A stretch of 64,000 bases of DNA from JBDHWG01 sp046328505 (GTDB lineage: Bacteria; Chloroflexota; Anaerolineae; Epilineales; JAHCIE01), in the NCBI GenBank assembly GCA_046328505.1, contig JAXLWL010000003.1, positions 620,001 through 684,000 of the forward strand, written 5' to 3'. Below the pieces are notes generated by a model. The model did no database searches and was not told the origin of the DNA. It saw only the letters and a program-made list of their open reading frames with translations. Position 1 is the first letter of the stretch, and each line of letters begins with the position of its first letter. The translations under genes and the position numbers were made by a program. Positions 8,382-15,665 of the stretch are shown here, in pieces.

Positions 8382-8885
8382 TCAAATATCGACGGCTGGC
8401 AGGCCGTTCATGCCAAGAATCAACGAGATCTCGCCGCCATGATGCAGGTCGTGTTCCAGCACATGGTAGATCACCCAACTGCGCGATACCTCGTATGTCT
8501 GACCATCCCATTCATCTGGAAAGGTCTTGGTGCAGTCCTCTGGTGTCCAGCGCCGCAAGCGAGCTTCGATGAAAGCCCACGTCTCATCGAGGCCGTGCGC
8601 CAGTTCCGCCCCGCTGCGCTCGGGTGACTCACGTTGACCCCACCACATATACCCGTCCATGGCTGCGTCGAAGTCTTGTAGCGTGCCACTGAACCACCCC
8701 GCCCTGACAGAAATGATGTGCTGCACAATCTGCCCCAACGGCCACATACCCCGAGCGGGTTGGAGCGAGAGCTGCTCGCTCGTCAGCGGTGCGATAGAGT
8801 TGCGCAGCTTTTCCTGATAGCCGCGCCAATTCTCATAGATCACATCGAGCGTCGATTGGGTTTGCTGCTGCATCTGTTCCTCCAT
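8382..8885 (-). CDS. DinB family protein
   Basis: The 167-residue protein matches the DinB superfamily: an N-terminal helix, PLGQIVQHIISVRAGWF with the first metal-site His, and VIYHVLEHDLHHGGEISLIL near the C-terminus with the H-x-x-HHGGE signature. ATG 8885 (MEEQMQQ) is chosen because the upstream in-frame extension to 8972 runs through a palindromic repeat at 8939-8968. It is the second DinB-type protein in this neighbourhood and sits 38 bases upstream of the YcaQ gene, so the three may form one damage-response or detoxification operon. Confidence 0.85.
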   Translation of the reverse strand: MEEQMQQQTQSTLDVIYENWRGYQEKLRNSIAPLTSEQLSLQPARGMWPLGQIVQHIISVRAGWFSGTLQDFDAAMDGYMWWGQRESPERSGAELAHGLDETWAFIEARLRRWTPEDCTKTFPDEWDGQTYEVSRSWVIYHVLEHDLHHGGEISLILGMNGLPAVDI

Positions 8886-8938
8886 GAAGGCTGATCTGCC
8901 CGTTTTCGCGACGATTGCCGCAGTAAAGAGGACAAATT

Positions 8939-8968
8939 GTAGGGGCAGGTTAAAACCCGCCCCTACAC
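8939..8968. repeat. palindromic repeat, AGGGGC-AGGTT...AACCCGCCCCT type
   Basis: A 30-base inverted repeat begins TGTAGGGGCAGGTT and ends AACCCGCCCCTACA. It lies between the DinB gene and the DUF3072 gene. The same family occurs at 15418-15464 and inside a coding sequence at 40084-40110. Confidence 0.75.
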
Positions 8969-8995
8969 CCACAGAATCACAAGTATGCCCTGGCG

Positions 8996-9220
8996 CTACT
9001 GCCCCTTGCCGCGCCCCGTCTTCTCCTGGAGCTCGTCGATCTTCTTCGAGGCCTCGGCCTTCGTCATGTTGTCGTCGATCTCCTCGCCCGCTTCCTCCGC
9101 CAGGGTGTGAAGGTAGGAGCGCTGCGCCCCCGTCATCGGCTCATCGCCGGTCGTCCACTCGTCTGGGTCCTTGACGGTGTTGCTCTGGCTGCGCTGGTCC
9201 TGGTCCTGCTTGGTGGTCAT
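8996..9220 (-). CDS. DUF3072 domain protein
   Basis: This small acidic protein (74 residues) carries EWTTGDEPMTGAQRSYLHTL followed by an EEAGEEIDDNMTKAEASKKI segment, the complete DUF3072 signature. The C-terminal half resembles a SAP-like helix-turn-helix seen in many small soil-bacterial proteins. ATG 9220 is preceded by an AGAGAGG. The function of the family is not established; a nucleic-acid or stress role is only a guess. Confidence 0.85.
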   Translation of the reverse strand: MTTKQDQDQRSQSNTVKDPDEWTTGDEPMTGAQRSYLHTLAEEAGEEIDDNMTKAEASKKIDELQEKTGRGKGQ

Positions 9221-9318
9221 TTCGATACACCTCTCTAGTCGGCAGCGTTCACGCCGCGTGTGTTGCTATCGAATGCCCCGGACCTAGCACAAAGTATGCC
9301 ACAGATGAAACAAATGTG

Positions 9319-12300
9319 CTAAAGCACCTCCGCGCCCTGCACCTCTTCGACGACCACCGGCCGTTTCGGCAGGAGGCGGCGGGCGAGGCGGCGATCCTCC
9401 GCCGTAATGCCGCCGACGGTTGCCAGCACGACGAGGTAGGTCAGGCCGCCCGCCGTAAGCGCGACCAGGAAGGGGAGACGGCCCCACACCAGCGCGGTCA
9501 CGCCCACCAGCGCCGCGGTCGCCACGATCGGCCGCCACGACACCCTGAGCAGGTTGACCGGCGCTACGGAGCGGCGCACCGCGATCATGAACGGCACCAT
9601 CAGCACGATCTCTGACAGCACGGTGATGACGGCGGCGGCGACATAGCTGTAGCGCGGAATAAAGATGAGGTTGGCGACGACGTTGAACACGACGGCGATC
9701 AGGAAGCTGCGCGTGATCCACTTCGCCTCATCCACCGCGACCAGCACATACTGCGTGACGCCGTTGACGAAGCTGAACGGCAGGAACCAGATCATGATGC
9801 GCAGCGCGATGGCACCGTAGGGCAGGTAGGCCGCGCCACCCAGCAGCCCGACGAGGACGTCGGCCGAGAAGAACATAAGGGCCGCGGCGGGCAAGGCGAT
9901 CATGAGCAGCAGCCGAATCGCCAGGACATAGGCGCGCGCCAGGGGCGTGTCGTGGCGCGCAACACCGTCGCCCTTCGGCGTCTCGCTGGCGTAGCGCGAC
10001 ATGAGCGGGAATATCGCCAGGGTGAAGTAGGCCGGGATGATGAGCAGGGCGTCGATCCACTTGTAGGCCGTCGAGTAGTAGCCGACGACAGTGTCCCCCT
10101 GCAGTGGCTGGAGCAGCGTCACATCCACCTTGAAGAACAGCGTGTTCAGCAGATGGTTCAGCATCAGTGGGTACGACAGGACGACGATGCCCCACGCCGC
10201 GGCCGGCGCGAAGGTGATACCCGGGCGGAAGAACAGGCGCGACGCCGCGCGCCAGAGGATGCCTACGGTCACGACGTTGGAGACGATGGCAACCCCCGCC
10301 AGGCCGACGATGCCCCAGCCGAGCAGGAGCACGAGCGCTCCCAGGCTCACCTTGATGAGCGTGGTCAGGCTCGTCAGCCCGGCCGGATACTCCATGCGCT
10401 CCTCGGCGTAGAACAGCGAGCTGAGAGCGCCGGCGATGTTGCCCGGGATGAGCGCGATGACCAGCAGCCCAATGGTGAGCGCGGTTTCCAGGTTCAGATC
10501 GAAGAAATTGAACCAGACCGCGCCCAGGAGCAGCAGCACGGGAACAGCCAGTCCGAGTAGCACCATGCGCAGACCCATCGTCTCTGCCAAAGTCGACTCG
10601 GCTTCGTCGCGGTGCTGGGCGACGTGGCGCGTCAGGTACAGGTTCAGGCCAAAGTTGCTCCAGATTTCCAGGTAGCCGACGATGGCAATGGCGAAGTAGT
10701 ACGCGCCCGCCGAGGCCGGGCCCAGGATACGCAGCATCAGCGCGGCAAAGGCGAAGTCCACGGCCTTGTTGCTCAGCGTGGTCAGCATCGGCGCGAGCGA
10801 GTTGCGCCCGACCCGCCGCACAGTGTCCGCCTCGTGGCCGACGCCGTAGACGCGCCGCCACGCCGCGAACCCGAACAGGAACCCTAGAATGGCGAACGAC
10901 AGGAACGACAGGTACAGCCCGAGCTTGAACGACATGGGCGAGTACACCAGGCGCAGATGCCACGTTCCCGGCGGAATCGGCACGCCGCGGAAGATGCCGT
11001 CGACGCGCAGGATGGGCACGTCGGTCTCGTTGCTGGGGTCGTCGGCCGGGGCGAGGTGCGCCTGCCAACCTCCGAAGAAGCTGTCGGCCAGCACCAGCAG
11101 CCCGCCCTGCCCCGCCCGACTCACGTCCATCTCCACCGTCGAAGGCGTGTAGCGGCGAATGGCGATCCGATTCGCCGCTGCCGACGCCGTCCTGGGCAGG
11201 TCAGCCGGCGGTGGGGGCAGCGCGTCGTCCTCCATTCCCGTCGGGTCCAGCACCACGACCTGCCGCGGATCGACGGTCGACAGCATGCGGTACACGCCGC
11301 GCGGCTCGCCGGCGAGAGGGTAGCGGATGCCGCCCGGCGCGTCGCTGGCGAAGAAGGCCCGCGGCTTCGCGTCCTCGTTGCGGTATATCTTCACTTCGCC
11401 GTCGTACGCCAGTGTCCAGCCGGGCCGCTCGATGGCCTTGTTGGTGACAACGTAGCGCACCCCCAGCACGTCGAGCAGCGGCGAGTCGAGCGCGTCCGTC
11501 TTGCGCAGCGGCGCGACCTGGTTGAACAGCAAGAGGTCCTGGTCTCCGATCAGGCGCGAGAAGTCCACGTAGTCGCGCAGGATGATCGAGTCGTAGCCGC
11601 GCGTGTCCTCCAGGCCGTAGAGCATGGGCAGGTTAGGCGCGAGGATGCTCTTGTCGCCGAGGACCGTGATGCGGAATGGGCCTTCTTGCGCTCGGCGCTC
11701 CTGGAGAAATGTGACCGCCGGCGGCGTGAAATTCGCCAGCTTCGGGTCTACCGCCGGGTTGAAGCCGTAGGACGCGACGAACAGGTCCGCCGCCAGCACT
11801 GCCAGCGCCGCGATGCTCGGCCAGGGTAACCCGAACCCCCCTCTCCGTCTCCCCCCGTCGACTGGGGGAGGGGAAGTGACATCCTGACTCGCTTTTTCTT
11901 GCCCCTCCCCCTCTGGGAGAGGCTGGGTGAGGGGCTTAGAGCCCGAATCGGGCGTCATCTCCTCCCCCTCTCCCCTTGTGGGAGAGGGGGCCGGGGGGTG
12001 AGGGATCGACCGCGCCAGCCACACCAGCGCCAGGCCGGTGAGCGTCAGGAATACGGCGAACAGCAGCAGGCTCCGGCCTTCGTAGGATAGGAATGCCTGC
12101 CCGGCGCCGAAGACGTCGCTTGCCTTGGCAAGGCGGTCGACGGCGATCTCCGCCAGGGGGACGAGCCGCGCCCGCATCACGTAACCGACGCCGAGCGCCA
12201 GCAGCCCCAGCGCGCCCAGCACGGCTGCAACCGCCCCCAGCCCCGTCGTCAGCCGCCGGTGGCGCGGGATGGCCGCCCAGCCCAGCGCGGCGAGCATCGC

Positions 12301-13743
12301 CAGGCTGAACGTGTACGGGTACACCCAGCGAAACGGCGTGTGAAGCTGGCTGAAGCCCGGCAGGATGTAGAGCAGGGCATAGGCCGGCGTACCGAACATG
12401 AACAGCAGCGACGCCAGGGCGAGCAGCGCGAATATCCAGGTGTATGTCGCCCTCCCCCCCTCTCCCCTTGTGGGAGAGGGGGCAAGAGCCGGCTCTTCGC
12501 CGAGTGCCCCCCCCCTCTCCCCTTGTGGGAGAGGGGGACGGGGGGTGAGGGACGACACCGCGTCCCAGATCGCGACGACGGCCAGCAACAGCGGCAGCAG
12601 CCCGGCGTACACCGCGCCCTCGACGTAGTTCTTGATGCCCCACGCCGTGTTATCTACGCTGGCGCCGGCGCGGTTGCGCAGCTCACTCACCCACGCATTC
12701 TGGAAGATGTCGAAGTAGCCGTGGTGCGCCGGGTTGCCGAAGATGTCCGGCATGACGAAGGCGAGCACGTGGCGCGCGGGGAAGGCGTAGCCGCGCACCT
12801 CGGCCAGGCTCGCCGCGGCCTGGCGGAAGTTCTGGCTCACCAACTCGTACAACGGCAGGATTTGCACCGAGGCCAGGCCGACGCCCAGCACGGCCATCGC
12901 CCCCATCGCCCCCGCGCCTTTTGCCAACGAGCGCGCCCGATCCGGGCCGCGCTGGAAGAAGGCCGCGACGAGGCGCGCCGCGCCATAGTAGGCGGCGACG
13001 AGCAGGGTATACAGCGCGATCTCAACGTGTCCGGCGAGAAAGACGCACCCGATCGCCCCGGCCCCGACGGCCAGCCACGCCGTCAGCCCGATAGTCAGCC
13101 CCTCGCCGCGCCTGTCCCGCTCGAAGACGCGCTCGAGCGCGAGGAGGATGAGGGGCAGCCAGGCCATCCCGGCGATAATCATCGGGTGCACCGGGTTGAC
13201 CAGGAAGAGCTGGCTCAGGGCGAAGACGAACATCGCCGCCGCCGACGGCGCCCACGCCAGGCGCAGCCCGCGCCGCGCGTAGGCGTAGGTGAACGCGCCC
13301 GCCAGCCATATCTGCACCGCCGTGAACCAGCCGTAGGCGAGCCATAGGGGCAGGCCGTAGTAGAGAACGCTCAGGGGATACAGGGCGGAGCTTTGGCCGG
13401 CGGCAAGGAAGGGCGCGCCAGCGAACAGGTACGGGTTCCACAGCGGCAGCTCGCGCGCGGCGATCTCCCGCGTGATGAACGATTTCCAGGTGTAGTTCTC
13501 CAGCAGGAGGTCTGTCACCAGCGGGTTCTGAACGCCCGTGACGCCATGCTCAGCGGCGAAGGCCGACCAGGGGAGACTCTGGTAGAGCGCGTCAAAGGGA
13601 ACGAGGCTCCGCCCGCCGATGGTGACGGGCCAGAACATCGCCAGGAGGAACACGGCGAGGGCGGCGAGGACGAGGCCGTCGGGAACGAGCCAGCGGCGCG
13701 CGCGGCCCCGCCACGGGGATAGGGATGCCATAGCAGACGGCAT
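9319..13743 (-). CDS. YfhO-family membrane protein fused to a polysaccharide flippase
   Basis: A 1474-residue two-part protein. Residues 1 to about 965 are YfhO-like: many membrane helices, an N-terminal loop with DALYQSLPWSAFAAEHG and LPLWNPYLFAGAPFLAAGQ (the GT-C-like substrate loop), and a late extracytoplasmic domain with LADSFFGGWQAHL. Residues from about 986 (LTTLSNKAVDFAFAALMLR) to the end form a Wzx/MATE-like oligosaccharide flippase of about 12-14 helices. Adding sugars and flipping lipid-linked glycans by one polypeptide is the natural reading, but is inferred. The YfhO half carries two Pro/Gly-rich inserts (about 396-436 and 579-637) encoded by palindromic repeats. The start is the ATG at 13743. 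Confidence 0.85.
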   Translation of the reverse strand: MPSAMASLSPWRGRARRWLVPDGLVLAALAVFLLAMFWPVTIGGRSLVPFDALYQSLPWSAFAAEHGVTGVQNPLVTDLLLENYTWKSFITREIAARELPLWNPYLFAGAPFLAAGQSSALYPLSVLYYGLPLWLAYGWFTAVQIWLAGAFTYAYARRGLRLAWAPSAAAMFVFALSQLFLVNPVHPMIIAGMAWLPLILLALERVFERDRRGEGLTIGLTAWLAVGAGAIGCVFLAGHVEIALYTLLVAAYYGAARLVAAFFQRGPDRARSLAKGAGAMGAMAVLGVGLASVQILPLYELVSQNFRQAAASLAEVRGYAFPARHVLAFVMPDIFGNPAHHGYFDIFQNAWVSELRNRAGASVDNTAWGIKNYVEGAVYAGLLPLLLAVVAIWDAVSSLTPRPPLPQGERGGALGEEPALAPSPTRGEGGRATYTWIFALLALASLLFMFGTPAYALLYILPGFSQLHTPFRWVYPYTFSLAMLAALGWAAIPRHRRLTTGLGAVAAVLGALGLLALGVGYVMRARLVPLAEIAVDRLAKASDVFGAGQAFLSYEGRSLLLFAVFLTLTGLALVWLARSIPHPPAPSPTRGEGEEMTPDSGSKPLTQPLPEGEGQEKASQDVTSPPPVDGGRRRGGFGLPWPSIAALAVLAADLFVASYGFNPAVDPKLANFTPPAVTFLQERRAQEGPFRITVLGDKSILAPNLPMLYGLEDTRGYDSIILRDYVDFSRLIGDQDLLLFNQVAPLRKTDALDSPLLDVLGVRYVVTNKAIERPGWTLAYDGEVKIYRNEDAKPRAFFASDAPGGIRYPLAGEPRGVYRMLSTVDPRQVVVLDPTGMEDDALPPPPADLPRTASAAANRIAIRRYTPSTVEMDVSRAGQGGLLVLADSFFGGWQAHLAPADDPSNETDVPILRVDGIFRGVPIPPGTWHLRLVYSPMSFKLGLYLSFLSFAILGFLFGFAAWRRVYGVGHEADTVRRVGRNSLAPMLTTLSNKAVDFAFAALMLRILGPASAGAYYFAIAIVGYLEIWSNFGLNLYLTRHVAQHRDEAESTLAETMGLRMVLLGLAVPVLLLLGAVWFNFFDLNLETALTIGLLVIALIPGNIAGALSSLFYAEERMEYPAGLTSLTTLIKVSLGALVLLLGWGIVGLAGVAIVSNVVTVGILWRAASRLFFRPGITFAPAAAWGIVVLSYPLMLNHLLNTLFFKVDVTLLQPLQGDTVVGYYSTAYKWIDALLIIPAYFTLAIFPLMSRYASETPKGDGVARHDTPLARAYVLAIRLLLMIALPAAALMFFSADVLVGLLGGAAYLPYGAIALRIMIWFLPFSFVNGVTQYVLVAVDEAKWITRSFLIAVVFNVVANLIFIPRYSYVAAAVITVLSEIVLMVPFMIAVRRSVAPVNLLRVSWRPIVATAALVGVTALVWGRLPFLVALTAGGLTYLVVLATVGGITAEDRRLARRLLPKRPVVVEEVQGAEVL
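11838..12003. repeat. cluster of CCCTCTCCCCTTGTGGGAGAGGG-type palindromes inside the YfhO-flippase gene
   Basis: This stretch holds at least three palindromic units in a row, including CTCCCCCTCTCCCCTTGTGG followed by GAGAGGGGG, and the related TGGGAGAGGCTGGGTGAGGG. It is read in frame as an insert with HPPAPSPTRGEGEE and LTQPLPEGEGQE (residues about 579-637). These peptides are unlike membrane-protein sequence and look like translated intergenic repeats. Confidence 0.8.
12448..12553. repeat. second in-gene cluster of CCCTCTCCCC palindromes
   Basis: Two near-identical copies of CCTCTCCCCTTGTGGGAGAG lie about 55 bases apart inside the YfhO-flippase gene. They encode LTPRPPLPQGERGG and LAPSPTRGEGG at about residues 396-436, between two membrane helices. 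The reading frame is intact through both. Confidence 0.8.
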
Positions 13744-13823
13744 TATAGGCGCGCAGGGTGCGTTTCACAAAATGCCCGCGGCCGGGCCGCGCGATACCAC
13801 GGCATAATATGACCATTCGGCTC

Positions 13824-13852
13824 TTGACAGGGGCGGCGTTTCGTGATTAGAT
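13824..13852 (+). promoter_or_regulatory. candidate sigma-70 promoter for the first small-peptide gene
   Basis: A perfect TTGACA at 13824-13829 is followed after 17 bases by TTAGAT, a weak -10. It lies about 65 bases upstream of the first CHWVY-peptide gene. The downstream leader contains TCCCCCCACCCATCGAAAGG, nearly repeated before the second peptide gene. Confidence 0.5.
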
Positions 13853-13916
13853 ATGAATAGGCCACTCGCAAGCAGTGCGCTATTCCTAATTAGTCCCCCC
13901 ACCCATCGAAAGGAAT

Positions 13917-14099
13917 ATGGCGATGCGACTCCGGTATGCTTTGATGGCTCTGATCGTGGCGATCGGTCTGGCAGCGGGGGTTCTGCTGAATGCGACGGCG
14001 GTTTCGACGGCGGATGCGTGCAGGTGTCCACCGACGTGCCACTGGGTCTACTACCAGGGACACTGGGTCTATATCTGCGGATGTGACGGCATCGGGTAA
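13917..14099 (+). CDS. small secreted CHWVY-family peptide 1
   Basis: A 60-residue precursor (or 58 from the ATG at 13923): a signal peptide LRYALMALIVAIGLAAGVLL, cleavage likely after an Ala-rich STADA, then a mature tail CRCPPTCHWVYYQGHWVYICGCD. It is the most divergent of five tandem paralogues: five cysteines, a Gln in place of the middle Cys, and a GIG tail. The core has two H-W-V-Y units. GAAAGG sits 8-14 bases upstream of the candidate starts. No matching family is known to me. Separate promoter and hairpin signals suggest it is its own transcription unit. Confidence 0.8.
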   Translation: MAMRLRYALMALIVAIGLAAGVLLNATAVSTADACRCPPTCHWVYYQGHWVYICGCDGIG

Positions 14100-14189
14100 T
14101 CCGCTCTGAACAGTGCCCGTGAAGGGAAGCCAAGGCTTATGGCTCCACGCGCGAATTCCGTTGCCTGCCTTTCAAGAAAGAACGAATAG

Positions 14190-14223
14190 CACACCGCCGC
14201 AACTCAATGGTTGCGGCGGTGTG
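14190..14223 (+). terminator. hairpin after peptide gene 1, possible terminator
   Basis: A perfect 14-base stem (CACACCGCCGCAAC and its complement) with a 6-base loop lies 90 bases after the stop of peptide gene 1. No uridine tract follows, so intrinsic termination would be weak. It could instead be a processing or stability hairpin. Confidence 0.45.
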
Positions 14224-14336
14224 CTTGCTGCCGCGCCTGGCCCCCTTAATGATGAGAATCCGGTAGCGCCGGAGATGTTATTTCCGGCGCATAATGTTTT
14301 TTACGCACTTTTCACGCGATTTGACGGACGAGCCTA

Positions 14337-14365
14337 TTGACACGCGCTCAGTCTCATGATATACG
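14337..14365 (+). promoter_or_regulatory. sigma-70 promoter for peptide genes 2-5
   Basis: TTGACA at 14337-14342 is followed after exactly 17 bases by TATACG at 14360-14365. The ATG of peptide gene 2 lies 70 bases further on. The leader carries TGTCCCCCCACCCAACGAAAGG, a copy of the leader of peptide gene 1. Genes 2-5 show no other promoter and end at one terminator, so they are read as one operon. Confidence 0.65.
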
Positions 14366-14434
14366 TATACATACTCTCATTGAGAGCACATATCCCCTGC
14401 AATTGTCCCCCCACCCAACGAAAGGATCTAGGCT

Positions 14435-14602
14435 ATGCGACTCCGGTTTGCGCTGATGGCACTCGTGGTGGCGATCGCTCTGTCGGCGGGTGTGCTACTG
14501 ACCGCGACGGCTTCGACGGCTGAGGCAAGCGGTGCGCCTCCCCGCTGCCACTGGGTCTACGACTGCGGCCACTGGATCTACATCTGCGGCTGTGACAGCT
14601 GA
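14435..14602 (+). CDS. small secreted CHWVY-family peptide 2
   Basis: A 55-residue precursor with MRLRFALMALVVAIALSAG as a classical signal peptide, an A-x-A-type cleavage site (STAEA), and a mature tail of about 24 residues ending RCHWVYDCGHWIYICGCDS. There are four cysteines (one before each H-W repeat, then C-G-C). It follows a strong promoter and a GAAAGGA ribosome site. It is nearly identical to peptides 3-5 in the signal region, while the spacer before the core (GAPPR) differs. The function is unknown. Confidence 0.85.
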   Translation: MRLRFALMALVVAIALSAGVLLTATASTAEASGAPPRCHWVYDCGHWIYICGCDS

Positions 14603-14642
14603 GCGTAACACTCACTGAGTGCTTTCAGAAAGGAGCACGATG

Positions 14643-14813
14643 ATGCGACTCCGGTTTGCCTTGATGGCTCTCGTGGTGGCGGTGGCTTTGTCGGCTGGTG
14701 TGCTTCTGACCGCGACGGCTTCGACGGCTGAGGCGAGTGGGAGCAAGGGCAATCCTGGCTGCCACTGGGTCTACGACTGCGGCCACTGGATCTACATCTG
14801 CGGCTGTGACTGA
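14643..14813 (+). CDS. small secreted CHWVY-family peptide 3
   Basis: A 56-residue precursor: signal peptide (MRLRFALMALVVAVALSAG), cleavage after STAEA, spacer SGSKGNPG and core CHWVYDCGHWIYICGCD. An AAAGGAG lies 7 bases upstream, and the preceding ATG at 14640 is an alternative start. The core is identical to that of peptide 2 and differs from peptide 4 by one residue. It sits about 208 bases after the start of gene 2, one unit of a direct tandem repeat. Confidence 0.85.
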   Translation: MRLRFALMALVVAVALSAGVLLTATASTAEASGSKGNPGCHWVYDCGHWIYICGCD

Positions 14814-14857
14814 TTGAGCGCGCTCCGCGCCGAGTGCCTTCAGAAAGGAGCATGACG

Positions 14858-15031
14858 ATGCGAATCCGGCTTGCGTTGATGGCTCTCGTGGTGGCGATCG
14901 CTCTGTCCGCGGGTGTGCTACTGACCGCGACTGCGGTTCCAACGGCCGAGGCGCTCGGGAGCAAGGGCAGCCCTACCTGCCACTGGGTCTACGACTGCGG
15001 CCACTGGATCTACGTCTGCGGCTGTGACTGA
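14858..15031 (+). CDS. small secreted CHWVY-family peptide 4
   Basis: A 57-residue precursor (start at 14858; ATG at 14852 possible): MRIRLALMALVVAIALSAG signal peptide, spacer LGSKGSPT and core CHWVYDCGHWIYVCGCD. AAAGGAG precedes it. The intergenic stretch before it (GAGTGCCTTCAGAAAGGAGC) is the same as before gene 5, showing tandem duplication of gene plus leader. Four cysteines are kept. Confidence 0.85.
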   Translation: MRIRLALMALVVAIALSAGVLLTATAVPTAEALGSKGSPTCHWVYDCGHWIYVCGCD

Positions 15032-15075
15032 TTGAGCGCACCCCGCGCCGAGTGCCCTCAGAAAGGAGCACGACG

Positions 15076-15249
15076 ATGCGACTCCGGCTTGCGCTGATGG
15101 CTCTCGTGGTGGCGATCGCTCTGTCGGCGGGTGTGCTACTGACCGCGACGGCTTCGACGGCTGAGGCGAGCGGTAGCACGGGCAGCCCTGGCTGCCACTG
15201 GGTCTACATCTGCGGCCACTGGATCTACGTTTGCGGCAGTCCCACCTAA
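15076..15249 (+). CDS. small secreted CHWVY-family peptide 5
   Basis: A 57-residue precursor: MRLRLALMALVVAIALSAG signal peptide, spacer SGSTGSPG and core CHWVYICGHWIYVCG ending SPT. The usual C-G-C-D end has become C-G-S-P-T and the central Asp is Ile, so this paralogue has three cysteines and may have diverged in function. AAAGGAG lies upstream. It is the last gene of the array and is followed by a strong terminator. Confidence 0.85.
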   Translation: MRLRLALMALVVAIALSAGVLLTATASTAEASGSTGSPGCHWVYICGHWIYVCGSPT

Positions 15250-15267
15250 GACGCATACAGGTTCGTC

Positions 15268-15304
15268 CACAGCCACAACCTCCCGGTTGTGGCTGTGCTT
15301 TTTT
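15268..15304 (+). terminator. intrinsic terminator of the peptide array
   Basis: A 13-base perfect stem (CACAGCCACAACC), 4-base loop, then CTTTTTT. It lies 19 bases after the stop of peptide gene 5. Confidence 0.9.
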
Positions 15305-15417
15305 CCCCGCCGACCCGATTCCCTGCCATGAAAGTGTGTCCGGCGGCTCGTTGTCGCCAGCCGGCGCCCCAGATCACGAACCCTCCGTAATCCTTGCCGT
15401 GTCCCGTTTGCGGTGGA

Positions 15418-15532
15418 GTAGGGGCGGGTTTCAAATCCGTTCCTGGTTTGAAACCCGCCCCTACCTACGATCCATATAGGTAGGGGTAGCCCTCGTGGCT
15501 ACCCTGGGCGACCACGAGGGATCGCCCCTACA
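15418..15532. repeat. two adjacent palindromic repeats
   Basis: The first unit (15418-15464) pairs GTAGGGGCGGGTTTCAAA with a mirror GTTTGAAACCCGCCCCTAC. The second (15481-15532) begins TAGGGGTAGCCCTCGTGG and ends CGAGGGATCGCCCCTACA. They fill the gap between two facing terminators; nothing else is seen in this roughly 270-base stretch. Confidence 0.7.
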
Positions 15533-15576
15533 GAAATGCCGACCAGGTCGTCTGATTTTGCATTAGGCGGCAGCGC

Positions 15577-15610
15577 AAAAAAGTGGGGGCAGGCTTGCGC
15601 CCGCCCCCAC
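15577..15610 (-). terminator. intrinsic terminator of the 950-residue surface protein gene
   Basis: On the minus strand a GTGGGGGCGGG stem pairs across a short loop with CTGCCCCCAC and is followed by TTTTTT. It lies 56 bases past the stop of the gene at 15666. Confidence 0.85.
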
Positions 15611-15665
15611 GCCACACACTGTTCAGTTGTCGGTCAACCGTCCGTTGGTAATCGTGAGATTACTT

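Noticed and set aside
14113..14340. 75-codon frame between peptide genes 1 and 2
   Set aside because: It runs through the 14-base-stem hairpin, has no ribosome site and no similarity to the peptide family.
14435..15249. Direct repeats with ~210-base period, considered as a CRISPR-like or satellite array
   Set aside because: The units are too long for CRISPR repeats, and each contains an intact coding frame with its own ribosome site and conserved peptide.
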